From the NCBI GenBank assembly GCA_018057925.1, contig JAGPCT010000028.1, positions 1-43,414 of the forward strand: a DNA stretch of 43,414 nt. The letters run 5' to 3'. The notes below the pieces were generated by a model. The model did not search any database, was not told the origin of the DNA, and worked only from the letters and a program-made list of their open reading frames with translations. This DNA is from Saprospiraceae bacterium. GTDB lineage: Bacteria; Bacteroidota; Bacteroidia; Chitinophagales; Saprospiraceae. How positions within the stretch are numbered: the first letter of the stretch is position 1; the number at the start of each line of letters is the position of its first letter. Made by a program: the position numbers and the translations under genes. Shown in pieces: positions 1 to 8,299 of the stretch.

Positions 1-183
1 GGTCGTTACAAAAATGTGAGTGAAGTGATCCGTGCAGGGCTTAGACTTTTAGAGGATGAAGAAAGTAAAGTAATCGCATTAAGAGCAGCTATTCATCAGG
101 GATTAGACAGTCCGCAAGTAGAAAATTTCGACTTCAAAGAAAATTTGAAAAAACTAAAAGAAGACAAAAGAAAAAATGGCTAA
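1..183 (+). CDS. ParD-like antitoxin, 3' part only
   Basis: The frame is open from the first base of the window and stops at TAA 181-183, giving the last 60 residues of a protein whose start lies outside. The visible part begins GRYKNVSEVIRAGLRLLEDE, the ribbon-helix-helix segment typical of ParD/CopG-type antitoxins, where SEVIRAGLR is the second helix. A charged Lys/Glu-rich tail follows, the part that in this family wraps the toxin. The next gene, a ParE-like toxin, starts inside its end: ATG 176 overlaps the stop by 8 bp, the usual translationally coupled antitoxin-toxin order. By family it neutralises ParE and represses its own promoter, which lies outside the window. Confidence 0.85.
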   Translation, partial: GRYKNVSEVIRAGLRLLEDEESKVIALRAAIHQGLDSPQVENFDFKENLKKLKEDKRKNG

Positions 184-478
184 AGTTGCTTTAAGACAAC
201 GAGCCATAGATGACTTGAACAATATTTGGCTTTATACTTTTGAAGAATGGTCAGAAAAACAAGCCGACAAATATTATGCAACTTTGGAATTTACCTGTAT
301 GGAGATTGGAGAAAACCCACAATTAGGAAGAGAATATAAAGAAATCAGCGACAACTTACTGGGATTGAGAACTGGTAAACACATAATTTTCTATCAGGTT
401 ATCTCAAAAGACGAAATTGAAATTATCAGAATACTGCACGAACAGATGGACTTGAAAAACAGATTGAATGAATTATAA
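176..478 (+). CDS. RelE/ParE-family toxin
   Basis: A 100-residue basic protein that starts with AKVALRQRAIDDLNNIWLYT, the N-terminal helix pattern of ParE toxins, and contains NPQLGREYKEI and LRTGKHIIFYQV, the central beta strands of the RelE/ParE fold. The C-terminal strand IEIIRILHEQMD is also typical. Length matches the family (about 95-105 residues). ParE members usually poison DNA gyrase, while RelE members cut mRNA on the ribosome; the Leu-Gly-Arg and Tyr-rich pattern fits ParE better, but the target cannot be proven from sequence. It overlaps the ParD-like gene by 8 bp, so the two form one operon. Confidence 0.88.
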   Translation: MAKVALRQRAIDDLNNIWLYTFEEWSEKQADKYYATLEFTCMEIGENPQLGREYKEISDNLLGLRTGKHIIFYQVISKDEIEIIRILHEQMDLKNRLNEL

Positions 479-825
479 AACTGTACCAACATTATGTCGA
501 ATAGAAAAATCACTTATCACTCGCTCTAAATGAAACATCACTAGACAAGAATTTTACTAATTAGCATTCAGCGTCCGCGAAGCAGCATCGAAGACAAACC
601 GGATTATTTAAGGTGATTAATTGAAAAAATCAGGATATAGGTGTCAAATAAATGGAGGTATTCAGTGAAGTGTTGACAATATAGGGCAATGCGGGGACAG
701 ACCTTGATTGGAGTACCAAAGATTAAATGATGGATTGGATGCAACCCGTCCAAAAAAGTATGAAAATTTTTATAACCAAAATAGCTGAATAGTTACTCTA
801 TTTTTAATGTACATTTTTAAGTATA
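479..825. other. Gene-free stretch between the toxin and the next gene
   Basis: About 350 bp with no open frame that resembles a protein. No clear terminator hairpin was found after the toxin gene. The stretch has mixed base composition and may hold decayed sequence, but nothing in it could be identified. The promoter of the following gene starts at its right edge. Confidence 0.4.
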
Positions 826-854
826 TTTGGGGACTATTGGACAATATACTTTTG
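826..854 (+). promoter_or_regulatory. Bacteroidota-type promoter of the ADP-ribosylglycohydrolase gene
   Basis: TTTG at 826-829, a 17-bp spacer and TACTTTTG at 847-854 fit the -33/-7 pattern (TTTG and TAnnTTTG) of the primary sigma factor in Bacteroidota. The -7 box ends 28 bp before the ATG at 883, leaving a short leader. Confidence 0.65.
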
Positions 855-882
855 GCAGCAATCAAAACCGATATCTTGCAAA

Positions 883-2280
883 ATGAATGACATAGCTACT
901 AAGAACACTTGGGGTCACTACCCTATTGACAACCCAAAACGGATTGATATTGACTTACATTTCACTGAAATACAGTTTTCTAAATTGACACTTGGGCTTA
1001 TTCCACAACAAATGGAGGACAAATGGTTTATCTATTACGAAAACGAATGGCTTTACTTTCATCGCTCTTGGACAGGCCACGGAATGTATAAAGCTAAACT
1101 CAACAAAGTCATTGATGGATATTCAATAAGAGAGTTTTGGGCAGAAAGAAATCAGGAAAAATATATAAACAAAGATGATAATTTTGACATCGAGACTTTT
1201 ACTTCTCTAATTGCATGTGGGCTTTTAGGATTAGACGTTACCGAAATCTATTCAAATAGAATCATAAATTCAGGAAAAGAGGCAATTAAAGGTTGGAGTA
1301 ACTTTGGAAGCATGCTTTTTTCTGATCAAGGCGTTGATTTTTCCGAAACAATAAAATCAGCGCTTTTTGGCGTTGCAGTCGGTGATGCATTAGGCGTTCC
1401 TGTTGAGTTTAACAGCAGACAAAAAATAAATAATAATCCAGTAACCGACATGATTGGCTACGGGACATACAACTTACCCGCAGGAACTTGGTCAGACGAT
1501 AGTTCATTGACTTTTTGCCTTGCAGAAGCATTAACGAAAGACTTTGACTTAAATACAATCGGACAAAATTTTGTAAGATGGTATCACGAAAATTATTGGA
1601 CACCTCACGGAAATGTTTTTGACATCGGCATTGCAACTAGACAAGCTATTTCACGCCTTGCACATGGCGAAAACCCGGAATTAGCAGGCGGTTCAGACGA
1701 ATACAACAATGGAAATGGTTCGCTTATGCGGATATTGCCTTTGATTTTCGACTTGCTAGGCAAGCCCATCAACAAACGCTTCGACATTACAAAACAAGTT
1801 TCTTCAATCACCCACGGACACATCCGCTCTATTATTGCTTGTTTCTACTATCTAGAATTTACTAAAAAAATATTGGAAGGCAAAGACAAATTTGAAATTT
1901 ACAAAAATTTACAAACAGAAGTTTCAAATCACTTGACAACTCTGAACATCAATCCGACAGAAATTTCCTTATTTGACAGATTGCTCAAAGGTGAAATTCA
2001 CAAACTTGACGACGCTGAAATTCATAGTAGTGGTTATGTTTTGCATACCCTAGAAGCAAGTATTTGGTGTGTACTCACAACAGACAGCTACAAAGAAGCC
2101 GTTTTAAAAGCAGTAAATTTAGGTGAAGATACAGACACAACAGGTGCAGTTACAGGTGGACTTGCGGGATTACTGTATGGATTGAATAATATTCCTGAAA
2201 ATTGGCTAAAACAAATAGCTAGATATGACGATATTGAAAAATTGGCAGAACGACTTGCCGCTAAATTTGCCGGCTGCTAA
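883..2280 (+). CDS. ADP-ribosylglycohydrolase with an unidentified N-terminal domain
   Basis: The C-terminal two thirds (about residues 155-465) are an ADP-ribosylglycohydrolase (DraG/ARH fold). The metal and substrate motifs are present: GDALGVPVEF near 167, TWSDDSS near 202 and GEDTDTTGAVTGG near 413, whose Asp residues bind the two Mg2+ ions. Such enzymes remove ADP-ribose from proteins or other acceptors. The first 150 residues are a separate, Trp/Tyr-rich segment (for example WFIYYENEWLYFHRSWTGHG) that is not part of the hydrolase and that I cannot assign. It may recognise the substrate. The gene has its own promoter and follows a ParDE pair. No ADP-ribosyltransferase partner is visible in the window. 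Confidence 0.9.
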   Translation: MNDIATKNTWGHYPIDNPKRIDIDLHFTEIQFSKLTLGLIPQQMEDKWFIYYENEWLYFHRSWTGHGMYKAKLNKVIDGYSIREFWAERNQEKYINKDDNFDIETFTSLIACGLLGLDVTEIYSNRIINSGKEAIKGWSNFGSMLFSDQGVDFSETIKSALFGVAVGDALGVPVEFNSRQKINNNPVTDMIGYGTYNLPAGTWSDDSSLTFCLAEALTKDFDLNTIGQNFVRWYHENYWTPHGNVFDIGIATRQAISRLAHGENPELAGGSDEYNNGNGSLMRILPLIFDLLGKPINKRFDITKQVSSITHGHIRSIIACFYYLEFTKKILEGKDKFEIYKNLQTEVSNHLTTLNINPTEISLFDRLLKGEIHKLDDAEIHSSGYVLHTLEASIWCVLTTDSYKEAVLKAVNLGEDTDTTGAVTGGLAGLLYGLNNIPENWLKQIARYDDIEKLAERLAAKFAGC

Positions 2281-2350
2281 TACCGAAAGGATATCCGCAA
2301 AAGATTAATTGCATTGGTCTAAACGGCTATCATCCCTATGGATATCGGTA
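2279..2350 (+). repeat. Hairpin element at the gene end (family 2, possible)
   Basis: AATACCGA begins within the TAA stop of the preceding gene and pairs with TCGGTA at 2345-2350. Inside are GGATATCC, ATTGGTCTA and AAACGG, which recur in the same relative setting in the hairpin after cusB (16274-16349). It may serve as a terminator or be a decayed repeat. Confidence 0.4.
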
Positions 2351-2363
2351 GCATTTTGATTTT

Positions 2364-2514
2364 AACCCAAATTACGCATTAGTCGATTGCGCAATCGATT
2401 TACGACTCGTAATCAATGGTTTCTGTAAACCATTGAAACGATTCGTACATCGGGATTAACCCTCATAATCAGCACTATACGGTTTTTAAAAACCTTTACT
2501 GCTGAATTCGGGTT
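2364..2514 (+). repeat. 151-bp dispersed three-hairpin repeat, copy 1
   Basis: It runs from AACCCAAATT to GAATTCGGGTT, the terminal inverted repeat shared by all full copies. It holds the internal hairpin CAATGGTTT-CTGT-AAACCATTG and the second hairpin built on CAGCACTATACGG...CTTTACTGCTG. The loop CTGT is the reverse complement of the ACAG loop in copies at 29535 and 36915. Directly downstream, CGGGTTT-aaaga-AAACCCG (2509-2527) forms one further stem. Confidence 0.9.
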
Positions 2515-2703
2515 TAAAGAAAACCCGACTTTTCGGCAATACGTCTTTATTTCGTGCTATTACAAAAATCATTTTCGTATAATATGTCATAACAGCGCGC
2601 CAGTGATTATTTTTTACCAAATTTCATTTGGCACACAACGTTTACATTCCATACAATCATCCGTATTTTACAATTCATTAACCCGATTACATGATAAACT
2701 CAT

Positions 2704-2711
2704 TACCTTTG
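2704..2711 (+). promoter_or_regulatory. Probable -7 box of the ABC exporter operon
   Basis: TACCTTTG matches TAnnTTTG and lies 17 bp before the GTG start at 2729. No convincing TTTG -33 box is seen at the proper distance, so the call rests on one element. Confidence 0.45.
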
Positions 2712-2728
2712 TCTATTAATTTTTAGAA

Positions 2729-4543
2729 GTGGATAATACAACACGCCGCCCTACGATAAAATTTAACCGTTCGACCTGGACAAGTATTGTCAAGATCATG
2801 CACTATATGAAGCCATATCGTTGGTATTTCATCACAGGAATGACATGTTTGGCGCTTTCGAGTATTTTTTTCATGCTATTTCCCGCTGTAGCAGGAGAAA
2901 TGGCTAATACAGCAGCGGGCAAGAGCAAGTATCCATATACCTTGTCTGAATATGGGCTATTCTTTATCATTTTACTTCTTCTTCAAGGAGCTTTATCCTA
3001 TGGTCGCTCTGTAGCCATGGCATTTGTAAGTGAAAAAGGGGTGGCTCAGGTGCGTAGAGACTTGTATGCTGCCATGATTACGCAACCCTATTCTTTTTTT
3101 GAAGAAAATAAAGTCGGTGAGCTCAGCTCCCGTATTACAGGCGATGTGGAGCAACTTCAGAATGTATTTAGTGTCACATTAGCTGAATTTATCAGACAAC
3201 TTATCACTTTGGTAGTGGGCATTGCCATCCTTGCTTATGTAACGCCCAAACTAAGTCTGATCATGCTGGCTACCTTTCCTATTATTGTAATTTTAGCCAT
3301 ATTCTTTGGAAAATATATACGCAAATTATCCAAACAAAGGCAAGTGGAAGTAGCTTCGTCCAACAGCATAGCAGAAGAATCACTTTATGCTTTTCACGTC
3401 GTCAAAGCCTTTACCAATGAATTGTTTGAAATAAAAAGATATAACGGAATTCTGGACAAAGTTGTAGAGGTCTCGATTAAATTTGCCAAGATTAAAGGTT
3501 TGTTTTTTGTTTTCTTAATAACAGTTCTTTTTGGAGGGATATTTTTTATTTTATACCAAGGAGCAATACTGGTTCAGAGTGGACAGATGTCTATTGGAGA
3601 CCTTTTTTCATTTATCATCTATACCGGGATTATCGGTGGATCTATCGCCAGCTTGGGCACATTTTATACACAATTAGCCGGGGCATTGGGAGCGACAGAC
3701 CGGATACTTGAAATCATGGAAAGTTCACCTGAAATCAGCCCTAACAACCAAAACAATGCTAATCCTATTTTCTTAAAAGGAGATATCGTATTTGAAGGTG
3801 TTTCTTTCAACTATCCCTCACGCCCGGAAGCAGCAGTATTAAAGGATATAAGCCTGCGGGTACAACAAGGTCAAAAGATAGCCTTAGTCGGGTCGAGTGG
3901 TGCCGGCAAATCTACCATCGTCAGCCTCCTGATGCGTTTTCATGCCGTAACCGATGGCAAGATAAGTATTGATGGCAAAGATATCGGAAGTTATGATTTG
4001 TTTCAATATAGAAAAAACTTCGCCACAGTACCTCAGGATGTCATATTATTTGGCGGAACAATCCGGGAAAATATTGCCTATGGGATGCCCACAGCAAGTG
4101 AGGCAGAAATAATGGAAGCCGCACGCAAAGCCAATGCATTAGAGTTTATCAACAAACTTAGTGAGGGACTGAACACCATCGTAGGGGATCGTGGAATCCG
4201 CCTCTCGGGTGGTCAAAAACAACGTGTCGCCATAGCAAGGGCTATCCTTAAAGATCCAAAAATATTGATTTTGGACGAAGCCACATCTTCCCTCGATGCC
4301 GAGTCTGAAAGCTTAGTACAAGATGCCTTGAATACACTCATGGAGGGTAGAACTTCGATTATCATTGCCCACCGCCTTGCCACAATAGTCGATGTTGATT
4401 GTATCTTTGTCATCCATGAAGGAAAAGTCATTGAGTCAGGGACACATTCTCAACTCATGACTAAACAGGAAGGCTGGTATCGTTACCTGGCAAATATGCA
4501 ATTTAATCAATCCAAACTTTCACCGATATATACAGATAATTAA
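2729..4543 (+). CDS. MsbA-like ABC exporter (fused membrane and ATPase domains)
   Basis: A 604-residue half-transporter. Residues 20-320 hold the six-helix ABC transporter membrane domain; 345-590 hold the ATPase with Walker A GSSGAGKST near 388, signature LSGGQ near 492, Walker B ILILDEATS near 511 and the switch His in IIAHRL near 544. It should act as a homodimer in the inner membrane. The family exports lipids such as lipid A core, or drugs and peptides; the substrate cannot be told. The start is GTG 2729, just after a -7 box; the next possible start (MHYMKPYRW) would lose only a cytoplasmic tail. It heads a tightly packed operon with the exonuclease and a lipoprotein. Confidence 0.93.
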   Translation: MDNTTRRPTIKFNRSTWTSIVKIMHYMKPYRWYFITGMTCLALSSIFFMLFPAVAGEMANTAAGKSKYPYTLSEYGLFFIILLLLQGALSYGRSVAMAFVSEKGVAQVRRDLYAAMITQPYSFFEENKVGELSSRITGDVEQLQNVFSVTLAEFIRQLITLVVGIAILAYVTPKLSLIMLATFPIIVILAIFFGKYIRKLSKQRQVEVASSNSIAEESLYAFHVVKAFTNELFEIKRYNGILDKVVEVSIKFAKIKGLFFVFLITVLFGGIFFILYQGAILVQSGQMSIGDLFSFIIYTGIIGGSIASLGTFYTQLAGALGATDRILEIMESSPEISPNNQNNANPIFLKGDIVFEGVSFNYPSRPEAAVLKDISLRVQQGQKIALVGSSGAGKSTIVSLLMRFHAVTDGKISIDGKDIGSYDLFQYRKNFATVPQDVILFGGTIRENIAYGMPTASEAEIMEAARKANALEFINKLSEGLNTIVGDRGIRLSGGQKQRVAIARAILKDPKILILDEATSSLDAESESLVQDALNTLMEGRTSIIIAHRLATIVDVDCIFVIHEGKVIESGTHSQLMTKQEGWYRYLANMQFNQSKLSPIYTDN

Positions 4544-4544
4544 T

Positions 4545-5366
4545 ATGACTATCGACCTAAAAAAAGACCTTTGCTTCTTTGACCTTGAAACCACAGGACT
4601 CAACGTCATCAGAGACCGTATCATCCAAATAGCCATCGTTAAAATAGACCGCAAAGACCATTCTCGCAGTGAATATTATAAAATGATCAATCCGGGACCG
4701 GTATTTATCAGTGAAGAGGCAGCTTCAGTGCACGGCATAACCAATGAAATGGTAAAAAACAAGCCTACCTTTTTACAGTTGGCTAAGGAAATACTTGATT
4801 TTATCGGCGATTCTGACCTAGTTGGATACAACTCCAATCGCTTCGATGTGCCACTCCTAATGGAAGAATTTGCAAGGGCAGGATTTGATTTTGACATGGA
4901 AAAGAGGCGCACCGTGGATGTTCAACAGATATTTTACAAGATGGAACCCCGCACTTTGAAGGCTGCATATCGATATTATTGTGGCAAAGAAATGAAGGAT
5001 GCACATGATGCCCTTGCCGATGTCAATGCAACACTTGAAGTATTTGAAAGTCAACTGGATTTTTATGAAGGTAAAGATTTAGTTGATGAAAATGGCGACT
5101 TTACCAAAAATCCCATAGTTCGTGATATTGAAGCATTACACCTCTTTACAACCAATTTAAATTCACTTGACGCCACACAACGTCTCAAGCTAAATAAAGA
5201 TGGAGTAGTCGTATTTAACTTTGGCAAATATGTTGATCAATCAGTAATTGACATTTTCAAAAAAGAAAAAGGATATTATAATTGGATGATGTCAAAGGAT
5301 TTCTCCCAACAAGTTAAAAACATTATCACCAAGATATATCAGGAAGAAATTATTGGAAAATTATAA
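4545..5366 (+). CDS. DnaQ-like 3'-5' exonuclease (DEDDh)
   Basis: The exonuclease domain fills residues 8-175. Exo I is FFDLETTGLN (Asp13, Glu15), Exo II is in GYNSNRFDVPLL near 95, and Exo III is HDALADVNATL near 154, with the His that defines the DEDDh group. A C-terminal segment (about 205-273) contains FNFGKYVDQSVIDIF and YYNWMM, the small domain found after the nuclease in exonuclease X-type proteins of Bacteroidota. It should remove nucleotides from DNA 3' ends, in repair or proofreading. It starts 1 bp after the ABC exporter stop and ends 1 bp before the next gene, so all three are likely translated from one message. Confidence 0.9.
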   Translation: MTIDLKKDLCFFDLETTGLNVIRDRIIQIAIVKIDRKDHSRSEYYKMINPGPVFISEEAASVHGITNEMVKNKPTFLQLAKEILDFIGDSDLVGYNSNRFDVPLLMEEFARAGFDFDMEKRRTVDVQQIFYKMEPRTLKAAYRYYCGKEMKDAHDALADVNATLEVFESQLDFYEGKDLVDENGDFTKNPIVRDIEALHLFTTNLNSLDATQRLKLNKDGVVVFNFGKYVDQSVIDIFKKEKGYYNWMMSKDFSQQVKNIITKIYQEEIIGKL

Positions 5367-5367
5367 T

Positions 5368-6174
5368 ATGGCATCACTCCGTATCCTCTTCACATGTCTC
5401 CTTTGCTGGGTGCTAACCTCTTGTGGCAACCTAAAAGAAGGTTGTCTGGATGTAAATGCAATTAATTTTGATGTGTCGGCAGACGAAAATTGTTGTTGTC
5501 TCTATCCCACCATGGGTGTTGCCTTTGACTATTACAATGGGGATCAATTGCTTTCAAATGCCCCTCTTATCGATGCTTCCGGAGACACTGTAATTATTGA
5601 CAAGTTGACTTTCATTGCATCCGACATAAGTTGGAAGACCGACGGTCAAGCCATCCGCTCTGATAGCCGTACATGGTTATTTCTCACTCCTGGCAATTAT
5701 CATGATAGCATCCGAAGCATTGACGATTATTATCTTGTCAGAAATTCCGGAGCTCAATTTGATAATTTTACTTTTAAAGAACCAATCTATATCCAATCCT
5801 TGTCCTTTATGGTAGGAGTAGCAGATTCCGCAATTACCAACCAACCTTTTTATATCAAAAACGCCAATCATACTCTTGCCGGAACCATCGACAGTATGTA
5901 TAACTATTCCGAAAAACAATATCGAACACTAAGGCTGGCATATCGTATTAAAAACCAACCCAATATTGCTGATACCATCTATATTGACGCACCTCAATTT
6001 AGGAAAAAATTTGATCTTCCGATAAATTATCAAACCGTTCTTGGTTTCAAAAACTTTATCCAAATCAGAATACAAGTGGATATGCTTATCAAAGACATAC
6101 ACTTTGTGAGTGACGACCCAAAAGTAATTGCCCAAAAAATCGTCGCCAATCTAGAAAATATCATCCTTCATTAA
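5368..6174 (+). CDS. Divergent MbnP-like lipoprotein
   Basis: A signal peptide with lipobox LTSC (Cys19) predicts a lipid-anchored envelope protein. Residues 23-45 carry GCLDVNAINFDVSADENCCC, a short Cys repeat of the GC-D-A-NY type common in secreted Bacteroidota proteins. The rest (VAFDYYNG..., KLTFIASDISW, LSFMVGVADS) follows the strand order of MbnP-like domains but lacks the W-containing segment seen in the neighbour at 6427, so copper binding by the MbnP route is doubtful. I place the start at ATG 5368, which gives a clean signal peptide; a longer TTG start at 5353 would overlap the exonuclease and add a poor leader. Distant paralogue of the next gene; function inferred only. Confidence 0.72.
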   Translation: MASLRILFTCLLCWVLTSCGNLKEGCLDVNAINFDVSADENCCCLYPTMGVAFDYYNGDQLLSNAPLIDASGDTVIIDKLTFIASDISWKTDGQAIRSDSRTWLFLTPGNYHDSIRSIDDYYLVRNSGAQFDNFTFKEPIYIQSLSFMVGVADSAITNQPFYIKNANHTLAGTIDSMYNYSEKQYRTLRLAYRIKNQPNIADTIYIDAPQFRKKFDLPINYQTVLGFKNFIQIRIQVDMLIKDIHFVSDDPKVIAQKIVANLENIILH

Positions 6175-6426
6175 ACATCTGCACAATCTTTGCGATCATG
6201 TTGGATTTTATAGGATAAATCTTTGAAAACGGAATATAGAATAATTCTAAAAACCAACGATTACATAAAATAAGTCGTTTCTATAAATGATAATTCAGTG
6301 AAATTCAATAAATTTGCACAAAATTTCATTACTTAACGGATAAACAAAATTTTATTTCAAACATTGATTTTGAAAACTAAATAACCATTAATTACTAATC
6401 GAAAATATTAAAAATATTCTAAATAC
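6175..6426. other. Intergenic region ahead of the MbnP gene
   Basis: This 250-bp, very AT-rich gap holds TAAATTTG at 6309-6316, which matches a -7 box, about 110 bp ahead of the MbnP start. There is no good -33 partner. No repeat copy and no open frame were seen. Confidence 0.35.
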
Positions 6427-7182
6427 ATGCAAAAGATCTTATTTTTACTACTCTCTCTAACAGTTATATTTTCATCGTGTTCCAAAGATGAAACTCCATC
6501 TACTGCTGACCTAAAAGTCGTCTTCTCTCTTAACTATGACGGTAAACCATTGGTATTCAACGAAAACCAGGCTTATGGAAATGATTTTATACGAATGACA
6601 AGATTTAATTATTTTTTAACCAATCTAAAGTTACGTATAGGACAGGATTCATTCAAATTGGCTGATTTGAGCTTTGTTGACTATACCTTGTCCAACACGT
6701 CAATAAGTGGAGCACAAGCGGGATTAGCACTTACCGTCAATGCCGTGAAAACCGGAACATATAACTCGATCGAATTTGGTGTCGGATTGCCCAAAGACTT
6801 AAATAGTACAAAGCCGGCTGATTATCCGAGTAGTAACCCTTTGTCTGATGGCACATATTATTGGGCAGGATGGAATGGATATATTTTCAGCAAGATGGAA
6901 GGGAAATTTGATTCTCTTTCTACCGGCAGCTTTAGCGATGGCTTTACCTTCCATACAGGCTTAGACGAAAACTATAAAATAGTAAAGTTGAATGGACCGA
7001 TTGTTATCGATGGCAATAAATCTGACAATACGATACACATCGCATTAGATGTCAAAAAAATGTTTGTCATGAATGGCAGCCAATTAGATCTTGCATTAGT
7101 CAATCAAGCGCACGGCCCATCCAATGAAGAAGTAATTAAGGCTTTGACCAATAACTACCAATCCTCCTTTTATCTAAAATAG
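6427..7182 (+). CDS. MbnP-family copper-binding lipoprotein
   Basis: A 251-residue lipoprotein with lipobox FSSC (Cys18). It has the MbnP order: VVFSLNYDGKPLVFN, the FRY-like segment TRFNYFLTNLKL, VNAVKTGTYNSIEFGVG, then YYWAGWNGYIFSKMEG (Trp146 and Trp149), and FTFHTG with His176. In characterised MbnP proteins a Trp is oxidised to kynurenine by the di-haem partner MbnH, and this enables copper binding. A MauG/MbnH-type gene follows 5 bp downstream, which supports the pairing strongly. No methanobactin genes are visible, as is common for such pairs outside methanotrophs. Either Trp could be the modified residue; the sequence alone does not decide it. Confidence 0.85.
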   Translation: MQKILFLLLSLTVIFSSCSKDETPSTADLKVVFSLNYDGKPLVFNENQAYGNDFIRMTRFNYFLTNLKLRIGQDSFKLADLSFVDYTLSNTSISGAQAGLALTVNAVKTGTYNSIEFGVGLPKDLNSTKPADYPSSNPLSDGTYYWAGWNGYIFSKMEGKFDSLSTGSFSDGFTFHTGLDENYKIVKLNGPIVIDGNKSDNTIHIALDVKKMFVMNGSQLDLALVNQAHGPSNEEVIKALTNNYQSSFYLK

Positions 7183-7187
7183 TTGCT

Positions 7188-8288
7188 TTGAGAAACATAA
7201 AAATAATCTGCCTCTTTCTTATTTTCATCATATTATCCTGTGGCAAGGATCAACCTGTTATCAATGCAGGCGACCTTGAACATATAGATTATAGCCCACA
7301 AGGATATGAATATAAGCGACCTCCTTTCTATCCCAAGATGGAATATCCGGCTGACAATCCGCCTACAGTTGAGGGTATTGCCTTGGGACGAAGATTGTTT
7401 TATGACCCTATTCTTTCGAGAGACAGTTCTATGGGTTGTTTTTCATGTCACAAGCAAGAGCTGGCATTTACAGATGGTGCAGCCACGAGTATAGGTGTGG
7501 ACGGCATCAATGGCAGACGAAGCAGTATGTCACTTGTTGATGTAGGGTTTAATTATAGGGGTATGTTTTGGGATGGAAGGGCTACAACCCTTGAAGAACA
7601 AGCATTAGGCCCAGTGACTGACCCCGTAGAACTTCATACTACTTGGCCGGAAGTTGAACAAAAACTCAGACGTCACAATGCGTATCCACAACTCTTCCGC
7701 AAAGCATTTGGCATTAAAGATAGGAAGGAAATTACCAAAGAATTGGCAGCAAAAGCAATTGCCCAATTTGAAAGGACGATTATGACAACTGGACAATCAA
7801 AGTATGACCGCTTCAAACAGAATCTTGACTTCTTCGATTATGATGAATCCCAAGGCTTGGATATGTTTTTTGACAAACAACCTTTCTTACTACCGGACGC
7901 CCAGTGCGGCCATTGCCACAATGAGCCTATGTTTACGACCAATGACTACTTCAACAATGGGATTAGCCCGGCAAAATACGCATTTCAATTCTTAGATAAA
8001 GGACGCGCTGAATTCTCATTGGATTCTAATGATGTAGGTAAATTCAGGACTCCCGGCCTTAGAAATATTATGCTTACAGGACCCTATATGCATGATGGAC
8101 ACCTAAAAACCATAGAAGATGTGATGGATCACTATATGAGTGGTGGTCATCCTTCTCCTAAGCGGGATCCATTAATAGCTCAAATAGAATTAACTCAAGA
8201 ACAAAGGACGCAAATTATCGCTTTTCTAAAAACACTTACAGATAACGGCGTTTTGCAAGACACTACACTCTCTAATCCGTACAAATAA
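7188..8288 (+). CDS. Di-haem cytochrome c peroxidase / MauG-MbnH family lipoprotein
   Basis: A 366-residue exported protein with a lipoprotein leader ending ILSC (Cys18). Two haem c sites are present: CFSCHK near residue 84 and CGHCHN near 243. Other family marks are GRRLFYDPILSRD, RRSSMSLVDVGFN, MFWDGRA, LGPVTDPVEL and YMHDGHLKTIEDVM. The family contains bacterial cytochrome c peroxidases, MauG and MbnH. Placement directly after an MbnP gene favours the MbnH role, which is oxidising a Trp of MbnP, over simple peroxide removal. The start is TTG 7188: no ATG lies upstream in frame and this start yields an ideal signal peptide. Confidence 0.9.
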   Translation: MRNIKIICLFLIFIILSCGKDQPVINAGDLEHIDYSPQGYEYKRPPFYPKMEYPADNPPTVEGIALGRRLFYDPILSRDSSMGCFSCHKQELAFTDGAATSIGVDGINGRRSSMSLVDVGFNYRGMFWDGRATTLEEQALGPVTDPVELHTTWPEVEQKLRRHNAYPQLFRKAFGIKDRKEITKELAAKAIAQFERTIMTTGQSKYDRFKQNLDFFDYDESQGLDMFFDKQPFLLPDAQCGHCHNEPMFTTNDYFNNGISPAKYAFQFLDKGRAEFSLDSNDVGKFRTPGLRNIMLTGPYMHDGHLKTIEDVMDHYMSGGHPSPKRDPLIAQIELTQEQRTQIIAFLKTLTDNGVLQDTTLSNPYK

Positions 8289-8299
8289 GTTTTAGTGAA

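Noticed and set aside
2509-2527. Stem CGGGTTT/AAACCCG as the terminator of the ADP-ribosylglycohydrolase gene
   Set aside because: It lies more than 220 bp after the stop and uses the right end of a repeat copy; the following T-run is short. The hairpin at 2279-2350 is a nearer candidate.
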